Below are positions 51,524 through 61,600 of a stretch of DNA of 64,000 bases, in pieces; position 1 is the stretch's first letter; each line of letters begins with the position of its first letter. The notes under the pieces are model-generated. The model saw only the letters and a list, made by a program, of their open reading frames with translations, did not search any database and was not told where the DNA came from. Origin of the DNA: Algoriphagus terrigena DSM 22685 (lineage in GTDB: Bacteria > Bacteroidota > Bacteroidia > Cytophagales > Cyclobacteriaceae); contig NZ_AUBW01000013.1 in NCBI RefSeq assembly GCF_000429445.1, positions 1-64,000 on the forward strand. The letters are read 5' to 3'. A program made the position numbers and the translations under genes.

Positions 51524-52198
51524 ATGAAATACCTTCTCCGACTAGTCCCGATTATCCTTTGCATCGGCTTCTTTTTCTCTTTGCCTGCACGTGCCCAGGA
51601 GAAATTGTCTTATCACCATCTTGTGCTTCAGACCGGCGACCTATTGTTTGTCGGAGCCAAAGCAGACCAGCTCTCCGGGGCGATCAACCGGGTGACCCAG
51701 CGTGAGGAGGATGCGTCGTTTGACCATGTTGGGATCCTGGAGGTGTCTGAGTCCGGAATCTATCTCCTCCATGCAAGCCCTGAGAAGGGATCGGTCCGTG
51801 AGCCGCTGGATAGCCTCGTGAACCGGGCGACGGCCAAAGACAAGCAGCTCGCCGTCTATCGGCTCACCGGGGAGGCCCAAGCCTCCATTCCTGAAGCAAT
51901 CCGCACCGCCGGGACCCTGCTGGGCAAGCCGTACAATTGGACTTATGTGCTGAATGATTCTTCGCTTTATTGCTCGGATTTTGTGGAGCGGGCATTTCGG
52001 GATGCTGCGCTTTTCAAGTTGGAGCCGATGACTTTCAAAGATCCCAAGACAGGCCAGACCGACACCTATTGGGCTGAATTTTATAGAAAGCTTGGCATGG
52101 AAGTCCCGGAAGGACAGCCGGGCTGCAATCCCAATGGATTGGCGGCAAGTGAGCACCTGAGGAAGGTGGGATACCTTGATCTTAATTATTTGAGATAA
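51524..52198 (+). CDS. Papain-like amidase of the YiiX/YebB family, secreted
   Basis: From the ATG at 51524 the product has 224 residues with a signal peptide (about 1-22, ending ARAQ). The fold is the permuted NlpC/P60-like (YaeF/YiiX) type: LQTGDLLFVGAK, EEDASFDHVGILE with the active His, and LYCSDFVERAFRDA with the catalytic Cys. Enzymes of this family act on cell-wall peptides, lipids or amides; which is not evident. The gene stands alone between repeat regions. The product is probably periplasmic. Confidence 0.85.
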   Translation: MKYLLRLVPIILCIGFFFSLPARAQEKLSYHHLVLQTGDLLFVGAKADQLSGAINRVTQREEDASFDHVGILEVSESGIYLLHASPEKGSVREPLDSLVNRATAKDKQLAVYRLTGEAQASIPEAIRTAGTLLGKPYNWTYVLNDSSLYCSDFVERAFRDAALFKLEPMTFKDPKTGQTDTYWAEFYRKLGMEVPEGQPGCNPNGLAASEHLRKVGYLDLNYLR

Positions 52199-52246
52199 AT
52201 TTTCACTGCTGTGGTTTGGCTGCTAGAAGCGTTATGACGTGGGTGC

Positions 52247-52468
52247 TTAATCAGGTTCTTCCGTGAAATAAAGTTCCTGTTCTTCTTCAATAGAAACCCC
52301 GAATTGACGTCCGCACCGTTCATTGGGACATTGATGTATCTGTGTTCTACTGTTGGTATGACTAAAGTCTGCAAGAATATCTGTCCTCAAGCCACAGGAG
52401 GGGCATGTTTGAGGCTGGTCAGAAGCGAGGAATTGGTGATCGTATAATGAGGTTTGCATAAGTGACAA
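52247..52468 (-). CDS. Small zinc-ribbon protein
   Basis: The 73-residue product has two cysteine pairs, CPSC (C22, C25) and CPNERC (C47, C52), the pattern of a treble-clef or zinc-ribbon fold. GLRTDILADFSHTNSRTQIH fills the space between. The C-terminus is acidic (SIEEEQELYFTEEPD). Small zinc ribbons of this kind occur as nucleic-acid or protein adaptors. It overlaps a family E repeat downstream (52208-52246), so its 3' end is close to repeat DNA. I am fairly confident that it is a real gene, but not of its role. Confidence 0.65.
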   Translation of the reverse strand: MSLMQTSLYDHQFLASDQPQTCPSCGLRTDILADFSHTNSRTQIHQCPNERCGRQFGVSIEEEQELYFTEEPD

Positions 52469-52502
52469 AATTAAGAACCATGGCGAGATTGAGGCCTTAG
52501 GA

Positions 52503-53060
52503 ACCTCAAAGGCAATTTTTTTGTCACTTTTTGTGGGGCAAAAAGTAACCCTGAAAGAGCATTTCCCTATTCATTTCCACGCCGCAGGCTGGCCCCTTGC
52601 TAAAACAGTCCACCGGACTGTTTCTTAACGCTCGGTCCCCCTTCGGGCCCCAGTCTTTACTTCCAATCGGTGGTGTTATCTGATCCATCCTTTATTCCGT
52701 TTCGATTGGATTTTTGGTCCTGCTCCAAACCCTAAACCCGCATTATGCATTAGCAATTCTATTACGGCCAGTAATTGCTTCAAAATCAGTCACTACGTTG
52801 CTATTTTCGACTTCATCATAGCGGTGCTATGATGAAGTCTCCAAACAGCCTGATTTTATTGCAATTACTGCCCTCACTACGAAACCTAATGCAAAATACG
52901 GGTTAAACAGGTGGATCTCGCCTCCCTGCAACCTGGCCCAAACCTAAAACAGCCCACCGGGCTGTTTATTAACGGTTTGTCCGCACTCGCGAGCTAACCT
53001 GTTTTTTTACGGTTTTCCGCAGACCCAAAAACTGTAAATCCTGAAGGGCCCTACTCTAGC
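52503..53060 (+). repeat. Long direct repeat, family D copy 2, with three extra segments
   Basis: This matches copy 1 at 51184-51430. Relative to it, it carries a family C segment (about 52551-52637, palindrome AACAGTCC-ACC-GGACTGTT at 52604-52622), the foldback at 52731-52918, and a second family C segment (about 52922-52988, AACAGCCC-ACC-GGGCTGTT at 52948-52966). The last one lies in the loop of the stem AACAGGT/ACCTGTT shared by both copies. Confidence 0.85.
52731..52918. repeat. Long foldback element inserted in family D
   Basis: The ends ACCCGCATTATGCATTAG (52736-52753) and CTAATGCAAAATACGGGTT (52886-52904) are imperfect inverted repeats. Inside them AGTAATTG pairs with CAATTACT and CAAAATCA with TGATTTTA. 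At the centre a perfect 14-base stem GACTTCATCATAGC (52809-52822) pairs with GCTATGATGAAGTC (52826-52839) around a three-base loop. It lies between bases that are adjacent in copy 1 near 51315. Confidence 0.85.
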
Positions 53061-53130
53061 CGGACGCGTAGTGCATTAAATGGAGCTTTTTATACGACTT
53101 CCACGGCTGGATTGAGGCCTCAACTTTTAT

Positions 53131-53202
53131 TTTTTTGTTTTGGTTTTGGCTGCTAGAAGCGTTATGACGTGGGTGGTTTGTGAACGCTGAGGCAGGTCAT
53201 CC
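53131..53202 (+). repeat. Family E copy 4
   Basis: GGCTGCTAGAAGCGTTATGA, CGTGGGTGGTTTGTGAACG and CTGAGGCAGGTCATCCG repeat the 60-base unit seen at 35630, 37553 and 52208. The spacer 52469-53337 holds only repeats and no gene. Confidence 0.7.
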
Positions 53203-53337
53203 GTCCTGTAGGTTTGACAACTCGGAAAAACCATTGAAATGGTTTTTTGAGATAAGTTTCACTACCATAAACCACGGTTTAAACCGTAGGCTATGGACAG
53301 CAAAGCAATCCTTCAATTGATCTAGAACTACCAAGAC

Positions 53338-55107
53338 TTAGAGCTTCTTGCTTGCAATCCATTGGTCTATTTGGCTTTCTAATAGAAAAATGGGCATGGA
53401 GCCATTCTTTAACACCTGATCGTGAAAATCCCGAATATCAAATTTTTCTCCCAGTTCCTGTTTGGCTTTCTCCCGTAGTGCAATAATTTTCAATTCGCCC
53501 ATCTTATAGCTTACGGCCTGTCCGGGGGTGACCATGTATCGCTCTATCCGCTGAATAGCTTCTTCCTCCGAAACCGGCTGATTCTCCAACACATAGGCAA
53601 TCGCCTCTTCGCGAGTCCAGCCTTTGTGGTGAATCCCCGCATCTACCACCAAGCGAACGGCACGCTCGATTTCGTTATTTAGCCTTCCCATGTATTGATA
53701 GGGATCTGTGTACATCCCCAGCTCAGTTCCCAGGCTTTCGGCATACAAAGCCCACCCCTCACCAAATGCACTCAAAAAATATCCTTTTCTAAACTCAGGG
53801 ATATCAGCCTCCTGTTGGATGGCAACCTGGTAATGATGGCCTGGGATGGCCTCATGGATATATAGGCCTTCCATCGAAAAATAATTGTAAGTCAATGGAT
53901 CGCGGATCACTTCATAAAAGATACCCGGCCGCTTCCCATCGCGGGATGGTGCCATGTATTGGGCATTGGCCCCCGCTTCCCTGAATTTTTCTGTCGCCCG
54001 CACTTCAAAGGAAGCTTTGGGACGCAGATTAAACAGGCGGTTTAGCTGTGGCTCCATCAGAGACTCATAGCTCCTGAATTTATTTAAAACCTCTTCCTCT
54101 GTTTTAAATGGGAAAAATTTGGGATCTGTTTTGATATGGGAAAAGAATGCCGCCAAGTCCCCCTTAAAACCAGTAGCTACTCTGATGGAATCCATTTCTT
54201 GACGAATCCGGGCAACTTCCCTAAGGCCCAGGTCAAAGATTCCATTTCCTGAAATTTCCACCGTGGTATAATACCTTAACCAAAAAGCATATTCCACGGC
54301 TCCATTGGTTCTGTCCAGCAAACCGGAGGTATTCCGGGTGTTTGGGATATACGTGTCTGTTATAAATTCATTTAGCTTTTTATAGGCGGGTTTAATCTGA
54401 GTTTCTATTGCCTGGGTATAATCCGAAATAAGCTGGGCTTTGGCTATACTGTCCATATCTTCCGGCAATTGGTTCAATGGCTTGTAGAAAATATGGTTTT
54501 CGACGGCTTCTTCTGCTAAGGGACTTAGTTGGGCGGGTACCTTTTCCATACTTGCCCTGGGATTGGTAAACTTTAATTCCAGTCCGCTTTGCATATTGCT
54601 AATCGCCTGATCAATCCACTGGGGAAATGCTTCCATTCGGCTGATAAAGTTTCTATAATCTTTTTCATCCTTGAAAGGAACAGAACCTGCCCCTGAGGCC
54701 AAAACGGCAAATCGTTGAGGGAAACTAAATACAAATTGATCTACGGGAGTATAGAAGCCATATTGATTGGTAAGCTGCTCATTTCTTATTTTCAACTGAT
54801 ACGTGAGCAGATCTACGCTCAGTCTTTCCGAATCGGTGAGCAGTTCCAGATTTACCGTTTTGAGGGTATCGAGGTAGCGATTATTCAAGTCAATCACTTT
54901 CAGGATGTGATCTTTGCCGATATCCACCGGGAGTTGATCGTTGTATTGATGGATATTGTTTTGGGTGGCCAAAAGTGGATTCAAGGCATAATTTTCCTGC
55001 GCAAAATTTTCAAAAATGCCGTCGAGGTCTACCTTGGTTTCCTCTTTGGCTGGGGTACATCCCAAACCAAGATAGATAAGTGCAGATACTAGGATTAGTC
55101 TCTTCAT
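53338..55107 (-). CDS. DUF885 family lipoprotein, metallopeptidase-like
   Basis: The 589-residue protein has a lipoprotein signal (GLGC, Cys17). It is helical throughout, and near residues 417-426 carries HEAIPGHHYQ, the HExxPGHH signature of DUF885, followed by the family motifs FGEGWALYAESLG and GQAVSYKMGEL. Proteins of this family resemble peptidases with a metal site from that motif, but the substrate is unproven for most members. It is monocistronic and should sit on the periplasmic side of a membrane. Confidence 0.92.
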   Translation of the reverse strand: MKRLILVSALIYLGLGCTPAKEETKVDLDGIFENFAQENYALNPLLATQNNIHQYNDQLPVDIGKDHILKVIDLNNRYLDTLKTVNLELLTDSERLSVDLLTYQLKIRNEQLTNQYGFYTPVDQFVFSFPQRFAVLASGAGSVPFKDEKDYRNFISRMEAFPQWIDQAISNMQSGLELKFTNPRASMEKVPAQLSPLAEEAVENHIFYKPLNQLPEDMDSIAKAQLISDYTQAIETQIKPAYKKLNEFITDTYIPNTRNTSGLLDRTNGAVEYAFWLRYYTTVEISGNGIFDLGLREVARIRQEMDSIRVATGFKGDLAAFFSHIKTDPKFFPFKTEEEVLNKFRSYESLMEPQLNRLFNLRPKASFEVRATEKFREAGANAQYMAPSRDGKRPGIFYEVIRDPLTYNYFSMEGLYIHEAIPGHHYQVAIQQEADIPEFRKGYFLSAFGEGWALYAESLGTELGMYTDPYQYMGRLNNEIERAVRLVVDAGIHHKGWTREEAIAYVLENQPVSEEEAIQRIERYMVTPGQAVSYKMGELKIIALREKAKQELGEKFDIRDFHDQVLKNGSMPIFLLESQIDQWIASKKL

Positions 55108-55346
55108 ATTTTAAAAAAGGCGTGTGATCAGAACCCTTACTAATATAAGTTTTATTAACCCAGCTTCTTGCTATAGAATAGGTCAGAACTTGACTTTAAA
55201 CATACTATCGGGTAAAGAGGAAGGTATGTTTACCGGGAAGGCAATAGCCGGAATTTTTACAAGGAACGCACGCCCCGAAGGGACTTTTTGGTCGGGAGTC
55301 TGTTACGGCACAATTCAAGATGGAGTTGGCGACCGTCCTAATCTTA

Positions 55347-55934
55347 TTACTCTCTGATCAAATCCCAAACGACACGTCTCAGGCTGGGCACCACCGTCTC
55401 TTCAAACCAGGGATTTCTCCTCATCCACAGTCTATTTCGCGGAGAGGGATGAACTAGGGGAAAAAACTTGGGTAAGTAATCCTGATAGTTCTTAACCGTC
55501 TCAGTGAGGGTGACCCGACGACCAAGTCTCAAATAATAGGCCTGTGCATAGCTTCCAATCAACAGGGTAAGTTGAAGATTCGGCATGTGCTGCATCAAGG
55601 GCTCGTGCCAGGTGGGTGCACATTCCGGCATTGGCGGAAGGTCTCCTCCCTTTCCCCTGCCTGGATAGCAAAAACCCATAGGCATGATTCCAAAGATCCG
55701 GGGATTGTAGAAGGTCTCTTTATCCACTCCCAACCAGCGTCTGAGTTCATCCCCGCTCGGGTCATTCCAGGGAACGCCAGTCGCGTGGACTTTGGTGCCG
55801 GGTGCTTGGCCCACGATGAGGATTCTACTTTCCTGATGTATAGAAAATACGGGCCTTGGCCCTAAGGGGAGCTTCTTTTCGCAAACCCTGCACTGCGCTA
55901 CCCTTTGCACCAATGTTTCACAACTTTCGGGCAT
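55347..55934 (-). CDS. Uracil-DNA glycosylase family protein
   Basis: I start the gene at the ATG at 55934 (195 residues); a TTG lies 12 codons upstream. The core shows RILIVGQAPGTKVHATGVPW (motif GQAPG), then NDPSGDELRRWLG, a middle with MGFCYPGRGKGGDLPPMPEC and the C-terminal LVHPSPRNRLWMRRN, which matches the second catalytic motif HPSP. An N-terminal CRVCEK pair may be structural. It should remove uracil or another damaged base. It is convergent to nothing, and stands alone between the DUF885 gene and a lipoprotein gene. Confidence 0.85.
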   Translation of the reverse strand: MPESCETLVQRVAQCRVCEKKLPLGPRPVFSIHQESRILIVGQAPGTKVHATGVPWNDPSGDELRRWLGVDKETFYNPRIFGIMPMGFCYPGRGKGGDLPPMPECAPTWHEPLMQHMPNLQLTLLIGSYAQAYYLRLGRRVTLTETVKNYQDYLPKFFPLVHPSPRNRLWMRRNPWFEETVVPSLRRVVWDLIRE

Positions 55935-56084
55935 GGCGTGACTATCAAAATTTTGTTTCCGTTTGGTCAAAAAGAAAAGAACGATAAATCCGGGTCGGTG
56001 GATAATTCTTTTGCCCCAAAGGTGACAATCCCTCCGCAGTGGGTGAAGAGCCTAAAACTGTCCTAGCACTTTCAATTGACCTTA

Positions 56085-57341
56085 CTACAGAAAGCTTTGA
56101 GTAATCGTGGCAGACTCTATGGCTTGTGTTTTGGGGATTTCGACGAATTTACCCCTCATTTGCTCATCATAGGAATGGCTGTGGGTGATAGTATGAATGG
56201 TTTGCAGCTTAAACTTGCCCAGATCCTGCAATTTGGGGTTGAGGGCTATCAACTCATCTGGCAGACCAAGCTTCAGTGAACCCTCAGTGCCAATGACTAC
56301 CCAGCGAAGGGATTTGAACGGCTCGCCCGTCACCGGATCTGACTGATCCCATACCGCTGTCCAGTTGGTGATGCCCGCCGGCTTTGTAAAGCGGAAATCT
56401 GACAGCGTCTGGCTTTGGACTTGAACTGTGTGTTCGACAGGCAGAGTGATGGAAGCCGGAACAGGACCGAATCGTCGGTAACTAAAATTGGTTTTGGAAT
56501 TAAGTGAACGCTTGCCGCTGATGGTAATATCGTAGTATTCAATACCGTTTAAAAAACCCAGTTCGTGGTCCAACAGCGGATCAAAACCATTTCCGATACG
56601 ATTGCTATTGACGATGTAACCAGACTTGAACACCCCATTAACTTGCCGAACCGCTACAGACGTAAAATAGAACTGGCTGAAGTCGCTTTTCTTAAACTTG
56701 AATACTTTGTCAAAGGCGCTCAAGTCGGAAAACCTATAGGACAGCTTGGTGTCCGGCCCGGTGACCTTCAGCATCTTATAGCGAGTCTCTCCTGTTTGCT
56801 TTCTGACAACCAACAGATAGTCATCTATTCCTTCAAACCTGTTCATGGTCATCTCCAGGCGGTTTTCGAATTGATTGGCACTGAAATTTTGGCCGCCTAC
56901 ACTGCTCGTCAAGTAAGCTGCATAGGGCTGTTCGCTCTCTAGAACGTCTACTTGGAACGTACCGGAGAAAGCGGGATCTGGGATTAGAGATGGAAATAAG
57001 CCCAAGGTCATGTCTTCAGCTACAGCCAGATCGCTGTAGGTCTCGAGGAGATCCATTTGAAAACCGTTGTATTCACCACGCCTGTAGGTGGTGAGGTGAT
57101 AGCGCTTGGAGTCGTCCAGCTCCAAAGTCATCGTCTCGCCCGGCTCCATTTGCCCATGACCTACCGGATTGCCCTCCAAGTCGTGCACCACTACCCAGTA
57201 GACGATGGCCCCGCTAGGGTAACCTGGCGCAACGGTGATGTTGAGCTTTCCGTCCAGTTGGACTGGATTGTCAGGAGTTTCATCTTCCACACAGGAAAAA
57301 AACAAAATGCCCAAAGCCAGGCATCCGAGTAGTGGTTTCAT
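56085..57341 (-). CDS. Lipoprotein of unknown function
   Basis: The 418-residue product has a lipoprotein signal (LFFSC, Cys17). The first mature region (about 30-110) resembles a carboxypeptidase-regulatory-like or Ig-like beta domain (GKLNITVAPGYPSGAIVYWV, EPGETMTLELDDSKRYHL). The rest is beta-rich without recognised motifs, with AYLTSSVGGQNFSANQFENR and a C-terminus TIHTITHSHSYDEQMRGK. It is probably an anchored envelope protein. Divergent from the GH43 gene by 251 bp, with no clear promoter motif in between that I can support. Confidence 0.75.
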   Translation of the reverse strand: MKPLLGCLALGILFFSCVEDETPDNPVQLDGKLNITVAPGYPSGAIVYWVVVHDLEGNPVGHGQMEPGETMTLELDDSKRYHLTTYRRGEYNGFQMDLLETYSDLAVAEDMTLGLFPSLIPDPAFSGTFQVDVLESEQPYAAYLTSSVGGQNFSANQFENRLEMTMNRFEGIDDYLLVVRKQTGETRYKMLKVTGPDTKLSYRFSDLSAFDKVFKFKKSDFSQFYFTSVAVRQVNGVFKSGYIVNSNRIGNGFDPLLDHELGFLNGIEYYDITISGKRSLNSKTNFSYRRFGPVPASITLPVEHTVQVQSQTLSDFRFTKPAGITNWTAVWDQSDPVTGEPFKSLRWVVIGTEGSLKLGLPDELIALNPKLQDLGKFKLQTIHTITHSHSYDEQMRGKFVEIPKTQAIESATITQSFL

Positions 57342-57592
57342 CAGGAGTTAATTTTCCGAAAGATTGGTAAAATATTTCAACTAAAACACATTGGGGTTTC
57401 CGATATATCAGAAAAAAGACTAAATCTATCACACGAGTGTCCGCCATCTTGCCATGGGAAGAAGGCTGACAGTCGAAAGAGATATGGCTGGTGGATTTTT
57501 GCGGCAAACTCGGAGTTGAGGGGAGTTTTGGCTATACTAGCTATCGTAATGCTTCTAAATTTTCCCGTGCGACATCCCAATTTAACAACATC

Positions 57593-58609
57593 ATGAGATC
57601 AGATTTTTCCACTTTTCACAAAACAGTAGCTATTGCCATTTTAAGCATATTTTTCACCAAGCTCTGTAATGGACAGCAAGGTCTTACGGTCAGGAAAAAT
57701 ATCCCGCTGGACTCTATCCGTCTGAGTGATCCATATATTCTAGCCGATCAGGAGACACAGCTTTATTATATGACGGGCACGGGGGGCATGCTCTGGAAAA
57801 GTAAGGATCTGAACCGGTGGGAAGGACCGTATCGGGTAACAAAGACCGACTCTGCGTCCTGGATGGGGCCGAAACCTATGATCTGGGCTGCAGAGCTTCA
57901 TGAATACCAAGGCAAGTACTATTACTTCGCGACTTTCACCAATACCCAAGTGAAGATTGATACGGTAGGTGAAAACATTATAGATCGTCGTGCCAGTCAC
58001 GTACTGGTCAGCGATAAGCCGGATGGGCCCTACGTACCGATGGAGGATCCCACCTATCTGCCCGCGGACAAACCTACCCTAGACGGCACCTTCTGGATCG
58101 ATGTGGATGGAAAGCCCTACATGGTCTACTGTCATGAATGGCTACAAAACCTCGACGGCACCATGGAAAAGATTGAGTTGAAACCTGATCTAAGCGGTTC
58201 GGTGGGCGAAGGAAGGTTACTCTTCAAAGCCAGTGACTCTCCCTGGAGCAGGGAAAAAGATGAGAATGGAAATGATGTTCCCAACAAGGTGACGGATGGA
58301 CCTTTTTTGTTCCGCACGGGCACCGGCCGCCTGGGGATGTTGTGGACCAGTTGGATCTATGATCAGTACGTGCAAGGGGTGGCCTATTCTGAAAGCGGCA
58401 CGCTGGACGGTCCATGGATTCATGAAAAAGAACCGATCACCCCTCCCAATTTTGGTCATGGCATGTTGTTCAAAACATTTGATGATAAGATGCTGATGAG
58501 TATTCACAGCCATCAGGCCCTGAATGGGAGATACCATCGGGTTCCGCATCTGTTTGAGGTTGATCTATCCGGTGACAAGCTGGTTGTGATCGGGCCCTAT
58601 CAACCTTAG
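57593..58609 (+). CDS. Glycoside hydrolase family 43-like secreted protein
   Basis: I start the gene at the ATG at 57593 (338 residues), which gives MRSDFSTFHKTVAIAILSIF as a signal peptide ending NGQQ. The five-bladed propeller marks are RLSDPYILAD (catalytic base Asp), a blade with MIWAAELHEYQGKYYYFATF, LDGTFWIDVDGKPYMVY (second acidic residue), VTDGPFLFRTGTGRLGMLWT at the position of the usual EGP acid, and PPNFGHGMLF. An Asp there in place of Glu is seen in this kind of Bacteroidota GH43. It should act on arabinose- or xylose-containing glycans. No SusC/SusD pair is adjacent. Confidence 0.9.
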   Translation: MRSDFSTFHKTVAIAILSIFFTKLCNGQQGLTVRKNIPLDSIRLSDPYILADQETQLYYMTGTGGMLWKSKDLNRWEGPYRVTKTDSASWMGPKPMIWAAELHEYQGKYYYFATFTNTQVKIDTVGENIIDRRASHVLVSDKPDGPYVPMEDPTYLPADKPTLDGTFWIDVDGKPYMVYCHEWLQNLDGTMEKIELKPDLSGSVGEGRLLFKASDSPWSREKDENGNDVPNKVTDGPFLFRTGTGRLGMLWTSWIYDQYVQGVAYSESGTLDGPWIHEKEPITPPNFGHGMLFKTFDDKMLMSIHSHQALNGRYHRVPHLFEVDLSGDKLVVIGPYQP

Positions 58610-58657
58610 GAGAGGGCAGTTTGCAGTGGTTAGTTTGCAGTAGGCAGATGTCAATGC

Positions 58658-61600
58658 CTAAAAAACGTTGACCGATTTACCTTGCTGGTTATCGGTAGCA
58701 GGAATATAAATATCAAACGTAGCCCCCTTATTTAATTCTCCGTTTGCGGTGATCACTCCACCGTGGTTTTCCACAATCCTTTTAACTATGGAGAGTCCAA
58801 TGCCTGTTCCGTTGTATTCGTTTTTACCGTGGAGACGCTGAAATACTTCAAATATCCGGTCGCTGTATTGCTGTTCGAATCCAATACCGTTATCTGAAAC
58901 TATCAGATGGCAATATTTTATATCAGCAGTGAGTTTTGGATTTCCGAATACTATCCCCTCGGCTATTTCGCTCTCAATCTTGATATGCGGAGCCTCGTCG
59001 GGATTAGAAAATTTAAGCGAATTACTTATCAGGTTAAACAGCAGTTGCCTGAACTGAAAGGGAATGATATTGACTTCGGACATTTCATGAACCTCTATAG
59101 TTGCATGTTTATGTTGAAACTCCTCTTTTAGGTCTTCTTTTACTTCTTCAATAATTGTATTAAGATTTACTTTTGCAAATTTCCTCTCCTCTGTATTGGT
59201 TCGGGAGTAAGTGAGAAGATCATCAATGAGTGTCTGCATTCTCTTGGCGGCATTGTGCATTCTCCGGAATTTTTCTATCCCATTCTCAGACAAATTCTGA
59301 ATTTCTTTCTCCATTATCTGTGTAGAGAATGTCTGAATTTTTCTTAATGGCTCCTGTAAATCATGGCTTGATATATAAGCAAAGGTTTGCAGCTCTTTAT
59401 TCATCTTTCCAAGCTCGATGTTGGTATCTGCAAGTTCTTTGGTGCGCTCCGCTACTTGTTTTTCCAGTTCCTGGGTAAAAGTTTTTTCTGTTTGAATATC
59501 TGTAAATGCGCCTACCCATTTTACAATTTTACCTTCCTGGCCGAAGACAGGTTCGCCGATTGCCGTATGCCACCTGTAGTCGCCAGCTTTACTTTTAATG
59601 CGTACATCACATCTGTATAGTTCACCTGTTGCCAAACTGTTCATCCATGCCCTGGTGTTTCCTTCGAGGTCATCCGGATGAATGATTGCTTTCCATTCTG
59701 CTTCACCTTCGGGAGCTATTCCTGTATACTCTTCCCATCTGCCCGAAGCAAACAATGCATTGCCTTTTTCATCCGTTTCCCAAACTAATTGAGGTAAACT
59801 TTCGGCCATCAGACGAAACCGTTTCTCTCTTTCTTCCAATTCCCGCTGATGTTGTTTCTCTGCCGTGATATCCCTTACTGTACCGATCATTTTTTCGGGC
59901 AGATGTTCTGCGTCATAGAAAACTTTCCCACTACCCTCCATCCAGTGTATGGAATTATCCATCCATATCACCCGGGCTTCGTATTGCAATTTTCCTGTAG
60001 CCATCGCCTCATTGAAAGCTTCATTCCGGGTATGCATATCATCGGGATGCAGGTGATGAAGTAACTGTTCGTGAGTTAAATTCACCGCCTCTTGATACCC
60101 TCCTATAATTTGAAGATAACGCTTGGAATAGAGTGGAGTCTTTGTTTTGAGATCCAATTCCCACGTGCCCAGTTCGCTTGCTTCCAAGACAATGCTAAGC
60201 CGCGCTTCGTTTTGCTCGATATTTCTCCTCGCTTCCACTTTTTCGCTTACTTCGGTTACAGTCACTATCACACCTGTAATCTGTCCATCTTCCTCTTTCA
60301 GTGGGTGATAGAGAAAATCGAAGTAGTTTGTTTCTACCTGTCCATATCGGTTAATCGGAACAGGCACTTCATATCCGTGGTAAGGCACTCCTGTATTGAG
60401 CACGCCGTCCAGTAACGAATGAACGGATTCTGCCACTTCGGGCAATGAATCAAATAATGGCAGGCCGACAAATTCCTCTTCTTTTCTAGCCACCAATTGC
60501 AGGTAGGCCTCATTTGCCATCTCTACAACGTATTGGGGTCCGCGTAAGATGGTGATACCAACAGGAGCCTGTTTCACTGTGTTTCGGAATCGTTTATCCG
60601 CTTCTTCAATTTTACGCCTCGCAATTACCTGGGAGGTGTTGTCAAGTACCCAAACGGCCACTTTTTTTACCGTGCCTTCTATGTTTTTCAGAGGAGCATA
60701 CACAAATGTGACATATACTAATTCTTCTTTGCCATGACGTATCAGCATCATTTCTACCTCATTGGCAAAAAAAGATTCACCTTTTTCAATAACCTCGTTA
60801 AGGGCGGATTCATAATAGGGTCTTGCCTCCGCAAAGGTATCCCAGTAGTGTTTTCCGGCAATTTCTTCGTAAGGCTTACCGGCGATTTCAACAAAACTAT
60901 CGTTCACAATCTCGCTCACCAACGTGTCAGCATCCATTACACAAATGCCGATTGGCGACTGCAAGACCATGCTGCGAATATTCTGTTCGCTTTCTTCAAT
61001 CTGCTTTCTGGCTTTAACCCGCTCGGTAATATCACGGGTGGTACCTGCAATGGCTTCCACCTTGCCATCCTGGTCAATGACAGGAACTAGAATATAGTCA
61101 TAGATTCGCTTGCCAAGGATGGAATGAGGGAAGGACACTTCGCCCCGGACCGTAGTCTTCGTTGCAATAATTTGATCTATCTCCATCTCATGCTTCTCAG
61201 CGTGCCACGGCTCATACCCAAGTTCCAGCATACCTTTTCCAATAGCATTATCCCATGTGCGCCCCCACATGTGTAGCAATGCTTCGTTTGCGTAGGTGAA
61301 CCGATAGTTCAGATCAAATACATAAATCAGATCTGGGGTATTTTGCGTGATGGCCTCGTAGAGTCGTTTGCTCTCTTCGATTCGCTTCTTCGCAATATTC
61401 AGGTCAGTGAGATCGACCCCCGTGTTCATCACAGCATAAATATTACCTGCCAGATCATAGAGCGGAGTAAGGCTATAATTAAAATAATAGGTTTTCGATT
61501 TGCCGTCAACGATAAGATCAAGCGGGGTGTTTTTTGTATGAAATGATACACCTGTAGTAAAAACTTTCTCTATCTGTTGAAACACCAATTGATTATCCAA

